Source of the DNA: Porites lobata
Lineage: Eukaryota > Cnidaria > Anthozoa > Scleractinia > Poritidae
Length of the DNA stretch: 64,000 nt
Assembly: GCA_942486035.1 (NCBI GenBank)
Contig: CALNXK010000014.1
Span: 964,501-1,028,500 of the forward strand
Direction: 5' to 3'
A program made the translations under genes and the position numbers. The notes below the pieces were generated by a model. That model saw only the letters and a list, made by a program, of their open reading frames with translations, had not been told where the DNA came from and searched no databases. Positions 46,982 through 58,589 of this stretch are shown in pieces. Within the stretch, counting starts at the first letter, position 1. Every line of letters starts with the position of its first letter.

Positions 46982-48159
46982 GATCCCTAAACGAGCGGGC
47001 GTTGAGAAAAGTCGCTTGGCTGACCTGCTGTGCGAACTTGGAATTACATGTGAGCAATCAAGTTCTCTTTCTTCCCGCGTCTGTGCAAAATGCGGCACCA
47101 AAATAAGAAATGCTATCGGACTTTTTCGATTTTTGCGGGGAAGTCTTCTCTTCCAACCCCCGAAAAGTGTTGTGGACGTTGAACATTCGCCGATTGCGAA
47201 CGAATGGCACGGTCTCCTGTAAATGAAGGTCTTCCTTCGTCGTCTAACGACGGTGTAAGGACTGGCAAAGCGCGCAGATCAATTGTTTATGGCCCTTCTG
47301 AAGACGAAACATCACTAGTACTTGAGAAAACGGATCAACTGAAGGTTGTAATCCCAACAAAGGATGATACGATTTCCCTACGATCTGCCCCAGACGAGCT
47401 TGCAGAAAAAATTGTGAAAAACATATGCAATTGCAACTGGAAACCAGTCGCCAATGTGATGTTCGCACATACGGAGCTCAGGAACGAATTGATGTCGGCT
47501 GTCTCCAAAAATTTATCTCGTGAAATGTCTGATTATTGCCACCGTGAAAGCATGCTCAAGTACAGTACTCCAAGTGAGTTGTCCGCGTTCTCTAATAGAA
47601 CTTTTGTGCACGAGGTTAAAGTATTTTGCCCTTTGTGGTACTCGTGTATTATTGGAGCTGCAAACGTTGGCGATGACATCGAGGAAAGTATAAATCTCAC
47701 GGCTTTAGCGACTGCTTCAATCGCATGCCATCGATACAGCCGTATGTCTGCATTCGCAAAGCAAATTTCCACCGTTTTGGTTCATACTGGAGCAAAAGCA
47801 AATGACTTTACTCGATTGAATAGGCTTGGCATTTGCTCTTCTCACAAGCAGGTAATCCGTGATCAGGTTGAAATGGACAGTCAGCATGATGTGAAAGTAT
47901 TGTTGTGGAAACGTGCCATCGAGGAGAGAAAGGGAACTTTGCTGTTAATCGAAGAAATACAAAGCCAGGCTGCAAGTATGGACGCGCCAGTCGATGTGTC
48001 CCAAACTACGCTAGAGGGCAAGTATTTTTATTCTGAATTGTCATTCAACAAGATGAGTTGCCTTCTTCACAGAAAAGATGGAGAAAATTGCCTTGCCAGT
48101 GCTGAGGAGTTAGCGAGTGCGAAACAAGACTTGATGAAGGAAGAGCAAGTGTCTTACAG
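46982..48159 (+). CDS. Exon 1, right part: second half of the zinc finger and linker domain
   Basis: Directly after the right target duplication the frame gives IPKRAGVEKSRLADLLCELG and SSRVCAKCGTKIRNAIGLF, the second Cys pair of the ZAD-like finger. A lost base near 47,195 moves reading to the frame starting at 47,183, which carries RSAPDELAEKIVKNIC, a helical region with ALATASIACHRYSRMSAFA, LGICSSHKQVIRDQVEM and so on. The exon ends TACAG|GTACAC, leaving two bases that join exon 2 as Arg. Confidence 0.75.
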
Positions 48160-48550
48160 GTACACTTTCTAGCAACAACTTGAACATCATATTAATTTTA
48201 TGCTCAGTAACAGAAATCACGAGCTACATTGATTAAGGTTATATCGCACGGGTCAGCTAATTTGTTCCAATTATTGTCATTTACAAGTTGTTTATTTAAA
48301 CTTCAAAAATATATATATAATGGGACTGACTCCCATTTCTTCCACTCTTCGGTTTTACATAAATAATTTTATTCACCCACTCTGTTATCATAAAAAGGCC
48401 TTTCACAAATAACTGTAAATAACTGTATTTTTGTATTGTTTAAAATTATTATATTATTATGGTGGTTGAATTTATCTGGAAACAGCCTAATTTGTTGCAG
48501 GTTTCAGATGTTTATTCTTCCTACTGAAGACAGGTTTTTTCTTTTTTTAG

Positions 48551-49581
48551 AATTGTAGCTGACAACTTGGATTTCAGCCTCTCTGCCAGGATCCAAACCA
48601 GCAAACTGAGAAACCAGTCAATTCACTGGACTCATCACCTTGCTATCCGTGATAGGATCGTAACCCCTTGCAGGGATCATGCTGAAGCAACAGGTCAAAG
48701 AAAGCTAATGGACCTGGAGTTATCCGAGTTGCTACCTAGCGATGACAGTAACTTTGCTGTTGAAAGTGACTTCATCACTCTGGTGTCAAGGATATTAGTA
48801 AAGTACTTACCTGCTTTCAGTTTTTTAAAGGACGTTGTGGTCCACCATATCCCTCATCAATACAGTCAGGAGATGGCACAAAAATCTGAGGTGGTAAGTA
48901 CAGTTATTTATGTGATCTCAAGTTTGTTAGGGGTGAAATATCTTGCACATGTCTGGTCACCCATTTCTCAGGATTGACTTTTGTGAAATGGCAGTGGATT
49001 TTACTTTTGAATTAGAAATTCCCTGCTGTTAATATGTATAAGTGTTAATATGTTCAGCAAAAATTGACGTGCAACATTAGTTGACTTTCAATTTGGAACA
49101 TAAAAAGTGTTTCAACTGTAAAAATGTTTGACAGTTAGCAGAGAAAGGGGCACAAGCCATTAAATAATGACAAAAAACTACACGTCTACAGAACACTCCC
49201 CACACGTAGCAATGAATATTGAAAATCAGAGAGACCTTCTATTCCTGTTACATTCATAATAAGAAACAGAAATAATCAAAGTGTGTGTACTACTCTCACT
49301 GTTTTTTGTAGTGTTTTCTCGGTTTGGAATTCCTAAATACCAACATTTCTGGGGAAATGGCTCAGTATCTGATGTCTGTACAGTCAAAGTATGTACCACA
49401 GTTAAAGAAGGACGGTGGCAATGTGATTCTTGAAAGAGTTTACCTGGATGGAGACCAACTTACAGAAAAACGTGCGCGCAATGTTCAGTGGGTTTTCCAG
49501 GATGGCGATGACATGTTCGATCGACTGGAGGGGTTAGATCCAACATATGCAGATTGGCATGCTAAAGTTAATCTGTACAAG
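48551..49581 (+). CDS. Exons 2 and 3: core of the DUF6589-type domain, part 1
   Basis: Exon 2 (48,551-48,893) opens IVADNLDFSLSARIQTSKLR after acceptor TTTTTTTAG and ends GAGGTG|GTAAGT. Exon 3 (49,312-49,581) opens CFLGLEFLN and carries YLDGDQLTEKRARN and RLEGLDPTYADWHAKVNLYK before AAG|GTATAA. The GDQLT and DWH motifs are the most conserved parts I recall for this family and could hold catalytic Asp and His residues. Both exon junctions are in phase 0. Confidence 0.75.
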
Positions 49582-49898
49582 GTATAATTTTCTGTTACTG
49601 GTTGTTCCTCTGCTTTCCTTTCAAAGCCGACATGTAAAAAAAGGAAGAAATCCAGCCAACCCATAAGCCAAGGCCTTTCCTCTGAAAAATTAAATATGTG
49701 TGTTTTAGAGTTTGAATCAGGCTGCCAAGACTCTAAAATGTTTCTTTTGCATTTATTCACTAACTATGACAAACACTTCGGTCAATAATCAAACAAATCA
49801 AAGCAACAGCCAATTCTACCTGGAAAAAAACTGGAAAAACGATCTTAGTCAGCAATGTAATGAGTATATCTGATGTTGCTGTTTGAAATTTGTCTTAG

Positions 49899-50574
49899 AT
49901 TGAGAACAAGATCTTTCTTAAGGATGACTCTGCTCCAGAAATTGGAACCACTATGGCAACAGTCAACCGAACAGGAAAAGACAAATGCAAAAAAAGGGGT
50001 TGACGATTATAATGCTTATAGAGAGTTCCATGATCGCGAAGTGGAGGGACATATTATTGCAGCATTTATGGTCTTCTGTGGTATGGAGAATATGGAACGT
50101 ATGTTTTTGTACGTCCCTCCTGGATATATTCCGATTTTTGTGGAAGGTTTTTTGGTTTGAAACCACTAGCCAACTAATCATTCCATTCTTCCTGCATATT
50201 TTCCTTTAAAAGATTTGGACCTTGAAAGTGCTCTGTCCCCATCACAATTATCAATGATGCTACTTGGGGTGGCTATGAATATTTTAATTCCAGGATTCAC
50301 ACAGTGACACAAAAAAATTAATGTACGACCTTTTTTACATTTTATTTGCAGATGTGCCAACCAAAGTTCAGCTGCCCCTTAAAAGTGAAGACAAAGAAGT
50401 GCGACGCAGCTGGCTAGAGAACTTGATAAGAAAATTTCTCCGCGAATTTGTTTTTGACACCAAAGAGTCAGACGAGGTGGTTCAGGGAGTCAATCGCCTT
50501 GACATGCAACAAAGAGAAGGTTATGCATGTAGAATCTGTGGAAGGATCTACCAGGGTGATGCTTGGCGTGTAAG
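49899..50574 (+). CDS. Exons 4 and 5: DUF6589-type domain, part 2, and first C2H2 finger
   Basis: Exon 4 (49,899-50,098) reads IENKIFLKDDSAPEIGTTMA, then an extra A in a seven-A run near 49,990 shifts the frame; with six A bases it continues KKGVDDYNAYREFHDREVEG. Exon 5 (50,352-50,574) has RRSWLENLIRKFLREFVFD and starts a finger, CRICGRIYQGDAWRVR, whose His residues are in exon 6. Joins are phase 1 and phase 2 and both restore the frame. Confidence 0.7.
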
Positions 50575-50854
50575 GTAAGAAATGCTTGGACTCGGCAAGC
50601 AAAAGTACATGTGAGAGGCTGCTGTGAATGGAGAATTTGACCTTGGCTTAGAGTATTCTACTTTGTCATTCCCATAAGACAGTGAGTCGGTTGATAAAAG
50701 TGGTTGCCACACTATTTTCCAATGTAGAATTTATTTTGTTCTAATAGACCAAGTGAATTGACATCAACCCTTTGGAAGAAAAAAGCTAAAACAAACAAAT
50801 AAACATAAGCATTTTTAACGATTTCTATTTTTTCTCAATTTTAAACTCCTTTAG

Positions 50855-51867
50855 ACACGAGATTGCAAAACATGGCCCGAGAATTCAAGATACTCCTGAT
50901 GAAGATGGCAGAAATAGCTTTGGGTATTTTAAGTGCGCAGCCTACAACTGTGGTCTTGTATTCAGAACTAAAGCTACTTTAAAAATGTAAGTAGTTTTTT
51001 CTAACAGATTCATCTTACTCAAAGGTGACCTATAAAGGTGGCAGGTACAAAACACAGGTCACAGGTGCATGTTACTGCTCTTTTGATAAATAACTGGATT
51101 GTGATAAAAAATACTATTATTGATAAAATAAAAAGTATTATTATTCTAAAAATTATTTTTTTAGGTTTTTGTTTAGTGGTGCTTTGCCAACATATTAGTT
51201 TTATTTTATTTTACTTTCTTGTAGTCATCAACAAGTAGAGAGACCTGTGAATGATGAAGACAAACATGATTACAGACTTAACTATCACAAGGCAAAGATC
51301 CGTTTTGGCTTACTCCTGGCTGACATTAATGATGTAGTAAAGGAAGGAGATGGAAAGCGATTACTTAACCTGTACAGGAATGCTTTACTTCTCTACAAAT
51401 GTCACGGCCACACTAAATATGACTATTCAATCCTTCTCTTTCTAACAAAGGTCAAAGCTATCTTGTCTGCGGACAAAGCAGAAAGCCTAGTTGCTAACAG
51501 GTTTTTCAACACTCATGGAAAACAAGGGAAAAATATTTCTATGGACTTATTCCTTGAACACAGAAACAACTCTGTTAAGGGTTATTGTGATTTGTTCGGC
51601 CCCAACTTTGGAGAAGAGTCAGCACAGCGAATTGCCAGGTCTTCAGGTATTACTGACGAAATTTTGAGAAGTGTCAACAGCGACTGCAAGATTTTAGAGA
51701 AGGACAAAACTAGATCCAGCACTGACCCAAGTGAAGCAGTGAAACAAATGGTTGCAGATCTCCTTTCCATAAATGCTTTTGTTTTTAAACCTGGGAGAGA
51801 GGGTTACACTTCATTCCCAAAAATCAGTGGAAACCTTGTTCAAGGTCTTCATTACAGAGACCAGTAG
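50855..51867 (+). CDS. Exons 6 and 7: zinc-finger completion and C-terminal domain
   Basis: Exon 6 (50,855-50,986) adds HEIAKHG to complete the first finger and gives CAAYNCGLVFRTKATLKI; exon 7 (51,225-51,867) adds HQQVERPVN to complete the second. The remaining 200 residues are helical, with DYRLNYHKAKIRFGLLLADI, YDYSILLFLTKVKAIL, DLFLEHRNNSVKGYC and FGEESAQRIARSSG. I associate this region with the C-terminal part of DUF6589 proteins. Stop TAG at 51,865. Confidence 0.75.
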
Positions 51868-52164
51868 AACTGGATGAAAACAAGATTAAATGAATGGGCA
51901 AAAATATATGAACACCAAAACTGACTACTTCCAGGAAGTTGAATGAGGCAAAATGTTGTTAAACTACCTTACAAAAAAATATTGTAGGAGCAGCATTTAT
52001 TTCAACCATAAAATAATCACATAATTATACGATAAAATGATTATTGATACTACTTTAAGTTCAGCATTTAAAGATAATATTTAATCTATTGACATCTGAT
52101 CTTCAATGTTTCAGAAAGAGGTATCAACTAAAATCAAAGTCAGGTCCAGACTCAGATGTATTTC
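51868..52164. other. 3' flank of the DUF6589-type gene
   Basis: AT-rich, with several AATAAA-like sequences (for example CATAAAATAATC near 52,008). No gene seen. Confidence 0.5.
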
Positions 52165-52600
52165 ATAGGATAAGATAATATATAGATTTAGCCAGGGCTA
52201 AAAGCGAGGCTCCCATTATATATTTATAATTTAAATCAAACAATAAACTTGTATTCCACAATTCAGTTAACTTTAGAGCACATAGTACATTCATGTGACT
52301 TTTGAGGGAAAGGCTAAGTGATTTTAGAGAAAAATAATTTGCAAACAGCCCAAGAGTGAACAAAATCTTACATCGAGTTGATAACCTCATATGTACACCC
52401 AAAAAATAGCAATCATCTTCGACCACATTTAAGAGCCATAATGGCTCTTGATCACCGTAAGATTAATTAGGCCTGGAAAAAAAATCAGCTTGAATTTTTT
52501 TGCGTTCGACAAGTTTACTTTACGAAATCTTGCCAACAAATCTGGTTGCGTGTAAACAACCCTTTCATACCATTTATACATCACCTCTAAGGTGAAACAG
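52165..52600 (-). repeat. Dispersed repeat, copy B, unsplit
   Basis: Reverse complement of the repeat at 17,930-18,895. At 52,265-52,270 it has a single GTTAAC where the other copy carries the 570-bp piggyBac-like MITE between two TTAA sites. It is therefore the empty-site version. Confidence 0.8.
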
Positions 52601-53982
52601 TACTATGAGGTACTGTTTTAATCATACAGACCTCGGACAGAATTCAGTATTTCACAGTTTTGCGAGAGAAATTGCACTCATTCAATTGCACGCGTGGGCT
52701 TTTAGCTAAACCGTTAAAAAAATGTCCAAAATCACGTATACAGCCAGCCGGTTCTCACTTTTGCAGTGCGAGCTGTAGCGAATGTTTGAACGAACATACT
52801 AGAGTTAAGCTCCAACACAATAAAGAAATTATTATGTTTATTTTTTATTTAATAGTTTTATCGATCTGTAATCTTTAAAAGCGTTTGATACGCGCGGCAT
52901 TTTGAGTACTCCTGCAAGCGATGTTCACTGAACGACTGAAAACAAACGGCACAGCGATTAAAATTACAAGAGAGACTACCAGCAATCAATAAAGGAAATA
53001 TAATTCGGCGAAACATATACAGAGACAACATTTTTCATTCACGAAGACAAATATTAAAGTGTCTCTAAAAATCCTGAGTCTTCAAGCTTAAAGCGTAAGT
53101 TTATGTTTTAAGCCGGCTTCCCAGTATTTACTTTTTTCACAGATGAACTCGAGGCAAGAAAATCGCTCAAAGCTTTCTTTTACTGCCAGAATTATAACTA
53201 AATGTTCTATGGAACGTTTTCTTTCTATCTGCGGTGAGAAAATGTCTAAAGACTTTTTAAAGTTGTGTAAGCTTATATCAAGTTTACCTGATTCGTGGTC
53301 AGATCAAACTGTCTCAAATCTTACAAACGTGCATAAACTACATAGCCGCATAAACCACGCTCGACTTCTTTAAATTAGATATAAAAAACAAACATCAAAC
53401 ACAATAATTACTGGGGCTTACCATTCGAGATGCAGCTCCTGAAAGGTATCAAGGAAGGCCAGTATCGCTTCAGAGTTTTCAGCCCCTACGCGCATCAAGC
53501 AAGGTGAAAAACAAAAACGTTGACACCCGAAATCGGATTCCCGACTTTGACAAGTGATGTATTAATTTCTCAACCAAAAACCAACTAGCCATGAATAACA
53601 GAAGGCTCCTGATAGCAGCTAAATTTCATTTTGTGCATCCAGTGGAGAAAGACAGATAAAAACATCACAAGTTGACACAAAACTCTCTCAGCTTCAGCTG
53701 TCAAAGTAAACAAGATTCAAAATGCTGCATAAATTTTCCGCATGAGCTCTCCTGTCAAATTTTGACCAATCAGAGCTTTAAAAATGGATGTAGAGCGTGA
53801 CCAACGCGTGACCATGGTGAGCAAAGTCAAAAGCAACTGTCTTGCCTGTAATAGCTGGCTGAATTTTCGGGTCCGAGGTCAGTTTTAAATCAAAATTTTA
53901 ATTGTGCGGCCCAAAAACAAAACATATTTCATATGAATGAAAAAAAATCAAACTTGAGCCTGCGATCATTTGAAAACTAGTA
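52601..53982. other. Intergenic stretch without recognised genes
   Basis: Contains one 76-residue open frame at 53,143-53,373 (Met start, charged, Cys-containing, no known motif) that could be an exon but cannot be supported further. The rest is AT-rich. Confidence 0.4.
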
Positions 53983-54327
53983 ACTTGTCAGCGGATAACT
54001 TCAAAAAAATACTTGACCTCGATGGGTTAACACCCGAGCCCGCGATACGGTCAAGTGGTACTGGTCAGCGGATACCCTGTTTTGACAGCTGTCAATTGAT
54101 CAAAACACTGATGTCTAATGGATGTGTGCATTATCAGTTTTCCTGTGCTCTCAAACTAGCTAGAAAGTATGAGATTGAACATTGATCGCGATCTAGTAAA
54201 ACAACTGGTCAGCGGACAGCTTCCAAATAACTCACGTCACCTTGATGAGTTGACACATGAGCCCCCGATATGGCAATATGATACTGGTCAGTGGCTATCT
54301 TGTTTTGACAGCTGTCAATTGACCATA
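53983..54327 (+). repeat. Two diverged copies of a ~120-bp repeat
   Basis: Copy 1 (53,983-54,105) and copy 2 (54,203-54,327) share GTCAGCGGA near the start, GAGTTGACAC/GGGTTAACAC, CGAGCCCGCGATA/TGAGCCCCCGATA, ACTGGTCAG, and TTTTGACAGCTGTCAATTGA at the end. Spacing is about 220 bp, so they may be parts of a longer tandem or of one repeat family. Confidence 0.7.
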
Positions 54328-54429
54328 TCGTGAATGGCCAATGTAAAAGATGTGGATTTGCTAAGACACGCCTGAGACACCCCTCCCTTCCTTTTGATAG
54401 TCTCCCCTACCCTACCCGTACAATCTGTA

Positions 54430-54549
54430 GACGCGTACGTACGTACGTACGCTCGGTCAGTCACGTGACAACCAAAAGAAAAGAGGTTGACCATATTCCA
54501 TGAGTATGGGGCTCTGTCCCACGCGCGCTTCGCGCGCGAGGGAGCCCCG
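54430..54549. repeat. ACGT tandem and GC-rich hairpin
   Basis: A (ACGT)n stretch at 54,435-54,451 is followed by a hairpin at 54,508-54,549. GGGGCTC...GTCCC pairs with GGGAGCCCC, and a CGCGCGC stem is closed by TTCG. The CG content contrasts with the surrounding AT-rich DNA. Probably a mobile-element end. Confidence 0.55.
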
Positions 54550-55499
54550 CTAATATCATTAATGATTTTGACTGTTGTGCCACAAATTATTTGTGAGTTA
54601 AGTGTACTTAGCAAAAGGCATTTTATGTGAAGATCCATACCTTGACCCTTTAACTCCCAGAAGTGACTGGCAAGTAGCTTTCTCTTATAACAGCAATGTG
54701 CTGTTCAGCAAAAGGTGATGAGAATAACAAACTTATCTAAAATTCTATTAATTCCTGAACAAGGGAAGTAGCAGCTACAAATGAGAATTGCTAATCAGCT
54801 CTTCGTAGTTAAAGGGTTACACAATGCAAATTTACTAGTTCATTTGGAGGCATAAAGTGTTGGTTAATGAACAAACTCGTCCCAGTGCTTCTATCCCCCC
54901 CACAAGGACAAACCATGTTGTATATTGTGGAACTGCTCAGTGACAAGTTTTTTTGCTGCTTTTAGAGTTACTTTTTGTTCCTTCCCAGTTAAATGGCAAA
55001 CACTTATAAAATGGTCCATGAAATGTCTTGTGCCAGATACATCCATTGAATAATAATAATTAATTTAAAGCTGCATTTTCAGTTGCCCTGGCAGCAATAA
55101 TGATAGCATTTAAGGTCATTTTGGGCCCAAACAGTAACTTTTTGAACCAACTACAAAACCTTTTAAAAAAAGGAATCCTTTGTCTAAAAATTACAAATAA
55201 TAAATTACAAATGACCGTATTTTTGAAAGTGATTGTAGGAGCACTTTCTCTTAGACCTGGAAAGACAGAAGTAGAAATATTCTGTTTGGATGTTTGCTTT
55301 TGCGCATGATTGATAAATACATTGACCTCATTTTTGATTTTTGCAAGGTACAAGATACTGTGTCTTTCCAGCTCTTTCGGCAGGGGTGAAATGCATTGTT
55401 CCTGCCATTACAAAAGAAACACCTGTAAATACTATTTTCCCTATGTTCTCAGTATCTGTTACAGCTTAAGTATCAGTATTTAGAGTTTTTGCTTGCGAT
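54550..55499. other. 3' flank of the RecQ-like exon, no gene recognised
   Basis: AT-rich. Open frames at 55,060-55,353 on both strands have no recognised motif. Confidence 0.45.
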
Positions 55500-56260
55500 T
55501 TATACAGATGGAAGCTCTGGATTGTCAGAGTCACTGTCGGAGTTATCAAAATAATTCTGTAAAAAGTTGCTGTCGTCATTTACTTCAGTAGAACCTGCCA
55601 TCACACTGTCTAACATAGAAATCGATCCTTCATCATCACTTTCAATGTCTCCAAAGATGTCTTGGAAAATACCCAAAATGAAGCGTGCTTGTCCAGTGGA
55701 GAAAACGGGGAGAGTCTGTAGGACATCTTCTAAGGTGTATATAGTGGGAGCATTACGGATTATCTCTTTTATTAACTGATCTGTGAAAGCATGGGTTGTT
55801 CCTAACAAAGTCATTGTCCCTGAATTAAGAAATTCTTGATATTCTTTCAGAGCTTCCTCCAAAACCCTTTCATCCTCCTTGCTGACATTTCTTGAAGTCT
55901 TAGGCTTACAAACATCCACAATTCCAGCAAATGGAAGTTCCTCAGCATTACAATCTGAATCATTACACATACATAATGATCTGCAATTTGAACAACAAAG
56001 ATGGAGGAGCGATACTGTTTCAGCTTCAACACCAAGTGGTAGTAGAAGAGCCTTTCTGTGGCATTCTTTTGACTTAACAAAGTTCTTGATGTCAGTCTCA
56101 CAATGAGCAAGTTTGTAACCATTTGATATTACAACATTGTAGGCCTGCTTCCCATCACGCCCTGCTCTACCTGCTTGTTGGACATGGTCTACAATACTTC
56201 TTGCTGGGTCCAGGTGTATCACAAACCTAACATCAGGAAAATTAACACCCATACCTAGAG
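55500..56260 (-). CDS. RecQ-like DNA helicase, last exon
   Basis: The minus-strand exon begins after a strong acceptor (TTTTTATCCTCCCTCTAG, read on the minus strand) at 56,261. It gives ALGMGVNFPDVRFVIHLDPA and then HVQQAGRAGRDG: helicase motifs V and VI of the RecQ type, with the arginine finger. A Cys-rich segment follows (LHLCCSNCRSLCMCNDSDC, zinc-binding by its look), then a helical region (EEALKEYQEFLNSGTMTLLG, VLQTLPVFSTGQARFIL) and an acidic end with SDSDSDNPELPSV. About 250 residues. The upstream exons with the ATP-binding motifs I-IV are not found in the next 2 kb to the right, so it is either a gene with a long intron or a fragment. It points toward the DUF6589-type gene. Confidence 0.75.
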
Positions 56261-57990
56261 CTAGAGGGAGGATAAAAATTCCTCGTTGACTATTCCATTT
56301 ATGTATGGTTTGCGAAGATTACCTTTAAAATAACTTCCTTACTATTTGCAGCAAAATTTTATAGGATTTTTCATATTTCATTGTCTAAGTCTCGCTATAC
56401 TTCGTTAAAAAAAAGAAAACAAACTTTCGGTTTCAAAAAATATAAAGAAAGAGGAATCAGAAAAATTGTCGCCTTCAAAAAGCTTTTACTCCTAAATAAA
56501 AAGGCTTAGTCTTCATCCCTCTGTTTTCTTTAATGTTTTTAAGTTAACATCTCATGTTTGTTAAATTTTGAGAACCCTGGACCTTAAAAAAGCCGTGTAT
56601 AGATAAAGCTCGGTAGTTTAACTGTCAACAAAGCAAAGTTGCTTGCTCGTGGGTCCGTTCACTTGAACTAATCTCATTTGCATAGGAGTATGCCAAGGGT
56701 CTACTTCCGCTGATGTACACGTGACGAGCTTCACCGACTTTCACCCGTTATTTCCAGTACACTGAAGAAGATTCACCTTTTATACTCCCCGTTCTTCAAA
56801 AATACTCCAGTTGACATTATTTTACCTGAGAATTATCTTTAATATTTTGACATTCTAGGCATTTGATTAACATTATCGAATTAAATTTAGTTCAATTTGA
56901 TTCAACCGTTCATTCCCACTTGAAAAAGAAAAATATGTTTGCATAAACACTGTTTGTGTGCGCTCTTCTTCGATGAAGCTATGGAAGGGTCGTGCTCCTT
57001 CGAGTCATTAGTAGGTACTCTGTGTTCGTTTGATAGAAGGGATAAGCAGAGATCAACTGAGATTGTTCCTTCGTCGCTGTCACACTATTAAGGACGTAAC
57101 TGGGCATAGATCGACATGGTCTCTTTCTGGTATTGAAAACGAAACAAACTTTATTTTAGCTCAGAACTGACCAGGCAGACCATTCCCGTCGCAATGATAA
57201 TTTCCCTTTTATTCAAACTCTTCAGCTAGATCAGTCAAATCCGAAAAAGTATGCTCGAAAGAGAACATTTTTCGGCAAAAACTCTTGGAAAAATCCTATT
57301 TAATTTTCAAAATGAGTGGTCAGGCAAAGGCCCAGCCGGCCAGTCGTGACAAATGGAAAGCGCCCTAAGTTCCTTTAATATATGCCCTTTCCATCATTCA
57401 GAGCTCGGTATTGGATGGTGACGGAACAGTTATTCCAATTCGTGCCAAGTTCCAAAGGAAAGCGCCAATCACATAATTAAAAGAAGAGGGAAACCTGTTA
57501 AAGCCGACAAAAGAGTTAGAGGAAGAACATTTCAAAATATATCTATCAGCAAACCGGTATCTTCATTCCTGTAGGCTCAGGTACTCTTGGTTTATTCACT
57601 GTATTATATTCTAATAAGTCACTTAAATTCAATCCACGAATACTGTATAAAGTTTATCATAGTTGTCAACTCTCTTAGTAACCCAGAGTCTCCCCGGTAC
57701 CAATCCACCTAATCTGTCCGATAAAATAAACCTTTCAGTTTTTTTCTTAGTTTGAAATTAAACCTGATTTCCCCCAGAGTAAATAATTTTTTTTTAATTT
57801 AAAGATCGTAGTCCAGTTCTGGTGGCTTTTGTTGTTGTCGTTCTATTTTATTTTATTTTTTTTACATTTTCTTCAAACGACTGACTTGTACCTCATTCAA
57901 GACTACGTGTGGGGATATGGCGAATGATGAAGCCATTGACTTTAAGGTCAGTAGCAGATGCGCTTGCAGAATGTTGCAAGAACGCAGGAC
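56261..57990. other. Stretch upstream of the RecQ-like exon, no exon recognised
   Basis: No ATP-binding or DEAH-box motif was found on the minus strand. The part 57,150-57,365, with AACTGACCAGGCAGACCATT and AATGAGTGGTCAGGCAAAGG, looks like a dispersed repeat I have seen in coral sequence, but no second copy is in this window. Confidence 0.4.
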
Positions 57991-57994
57991 ACTG

Positions 57995-58225
57995 GGGATC
58001 ACGAAGAGAAATCTTATCTATTACGACGGACCATTAGAAAATTTATGGGGGGGGGGGATTTTTGAGCCGCGGGAATTTTTTCCTTATCAAATTCCTTCAT
58101 GAATTTCAGTTTTAGGCCGTAGCATGAATATTTGTTAGGGTTAATTGGCGTGCATGAATTTTTTTTCATTTAAGTTTTCCTTGCGCGAATATTTTTTTTG
58201 TACTTCGCCCGTCCCCCCCACCCCC
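57995..58225 (+). repeat. Dispersed repeat B, copy 2
   Basis: GGACCATTAGAAAATTTATGG followed by a G run, GCATGAATATTTGTTAGGG, GTGCATGAATTTTTTTTC and CTTGCGCGAATATTTT, ending in a C run. Matches 31,390-31,615 in the same order and orientation. Confidence 0.6.
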
Positions 58226-58589
58226 GCCCAATAATGTAATTCTCTCCATTTCAACTCAATTACAATTAAAACTTATATAGCACATCTTTTCATGGCACAA
58301 GATTAATTGCGCTTTACAATACGTTAAAAAGGCTAAAAATGAATAAAAATTACAAGCAGGTAAAAAGATTTTTACTAAACAATAATATGCAGGTAAAAGG
58401 TTAAGAAAATGAAAATAACAAATAAATATTTGATAACGACTGACACACTATTATCTCTAGATGTAAACAGCCTGATAAAGCTGCAATAGCCATTATGTCC
58501 CATAAGGAGTTAAGTGACGTGGGCATCTCAGCAGTGAGAGACAGAGTGAAACTTTGAGCATTCTGCCGGGGAGAAAGTGAGCTCAAAGA
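58226..58589. other. Short stretch without recognised genes
   Basis: AT-rich. No reading frame with protein-like features, and no clear repeat borders. Confidence 0.4.

Larger units (their letters stand above)
41540..51867 (+). pseudogene. Seven-exon ZAD-like zinc finger / DUF6589-type gene, disrupted by a LINE
   Basis: Exons: 1 (about 41,540-41,684 plus 46,982-48,159), 2 (48,551-48,893), 3 (49,312-49,581), 4 (49,899-50,098), 5 (50,352-50,574), 6 (50,855-50,986), 7 (51,225-51,867). All introns have GT/AG borders and all phases match. The product has a ZAD-like zinc finger (CRVCG...CAKCGTK), a domain I assign to DUF6589 (VADNLDF, YLDGDQLTEKRARN, EGLDPTYADWHA), two C2H2 fingers and a C-terminal segment with EHRNNSVKGY. 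The Asp/His motifs and context suggest a transposase-like enzyme, but no activity is known to me. Lesions: LINE in exon 1, a lost base near 47,195, an extra A near 49,990, and no in-frame ATG before CRVC. Elsewhere the exons are well preserved, so damage is recent. Confidence 0.75.

Noticed and set aside
54315..54638. Minus-strand open frame across the ACGT run and CG hairpin
   Set aside because: It is produced by the low-complexity and palindromic sequence and has no protein-like features.
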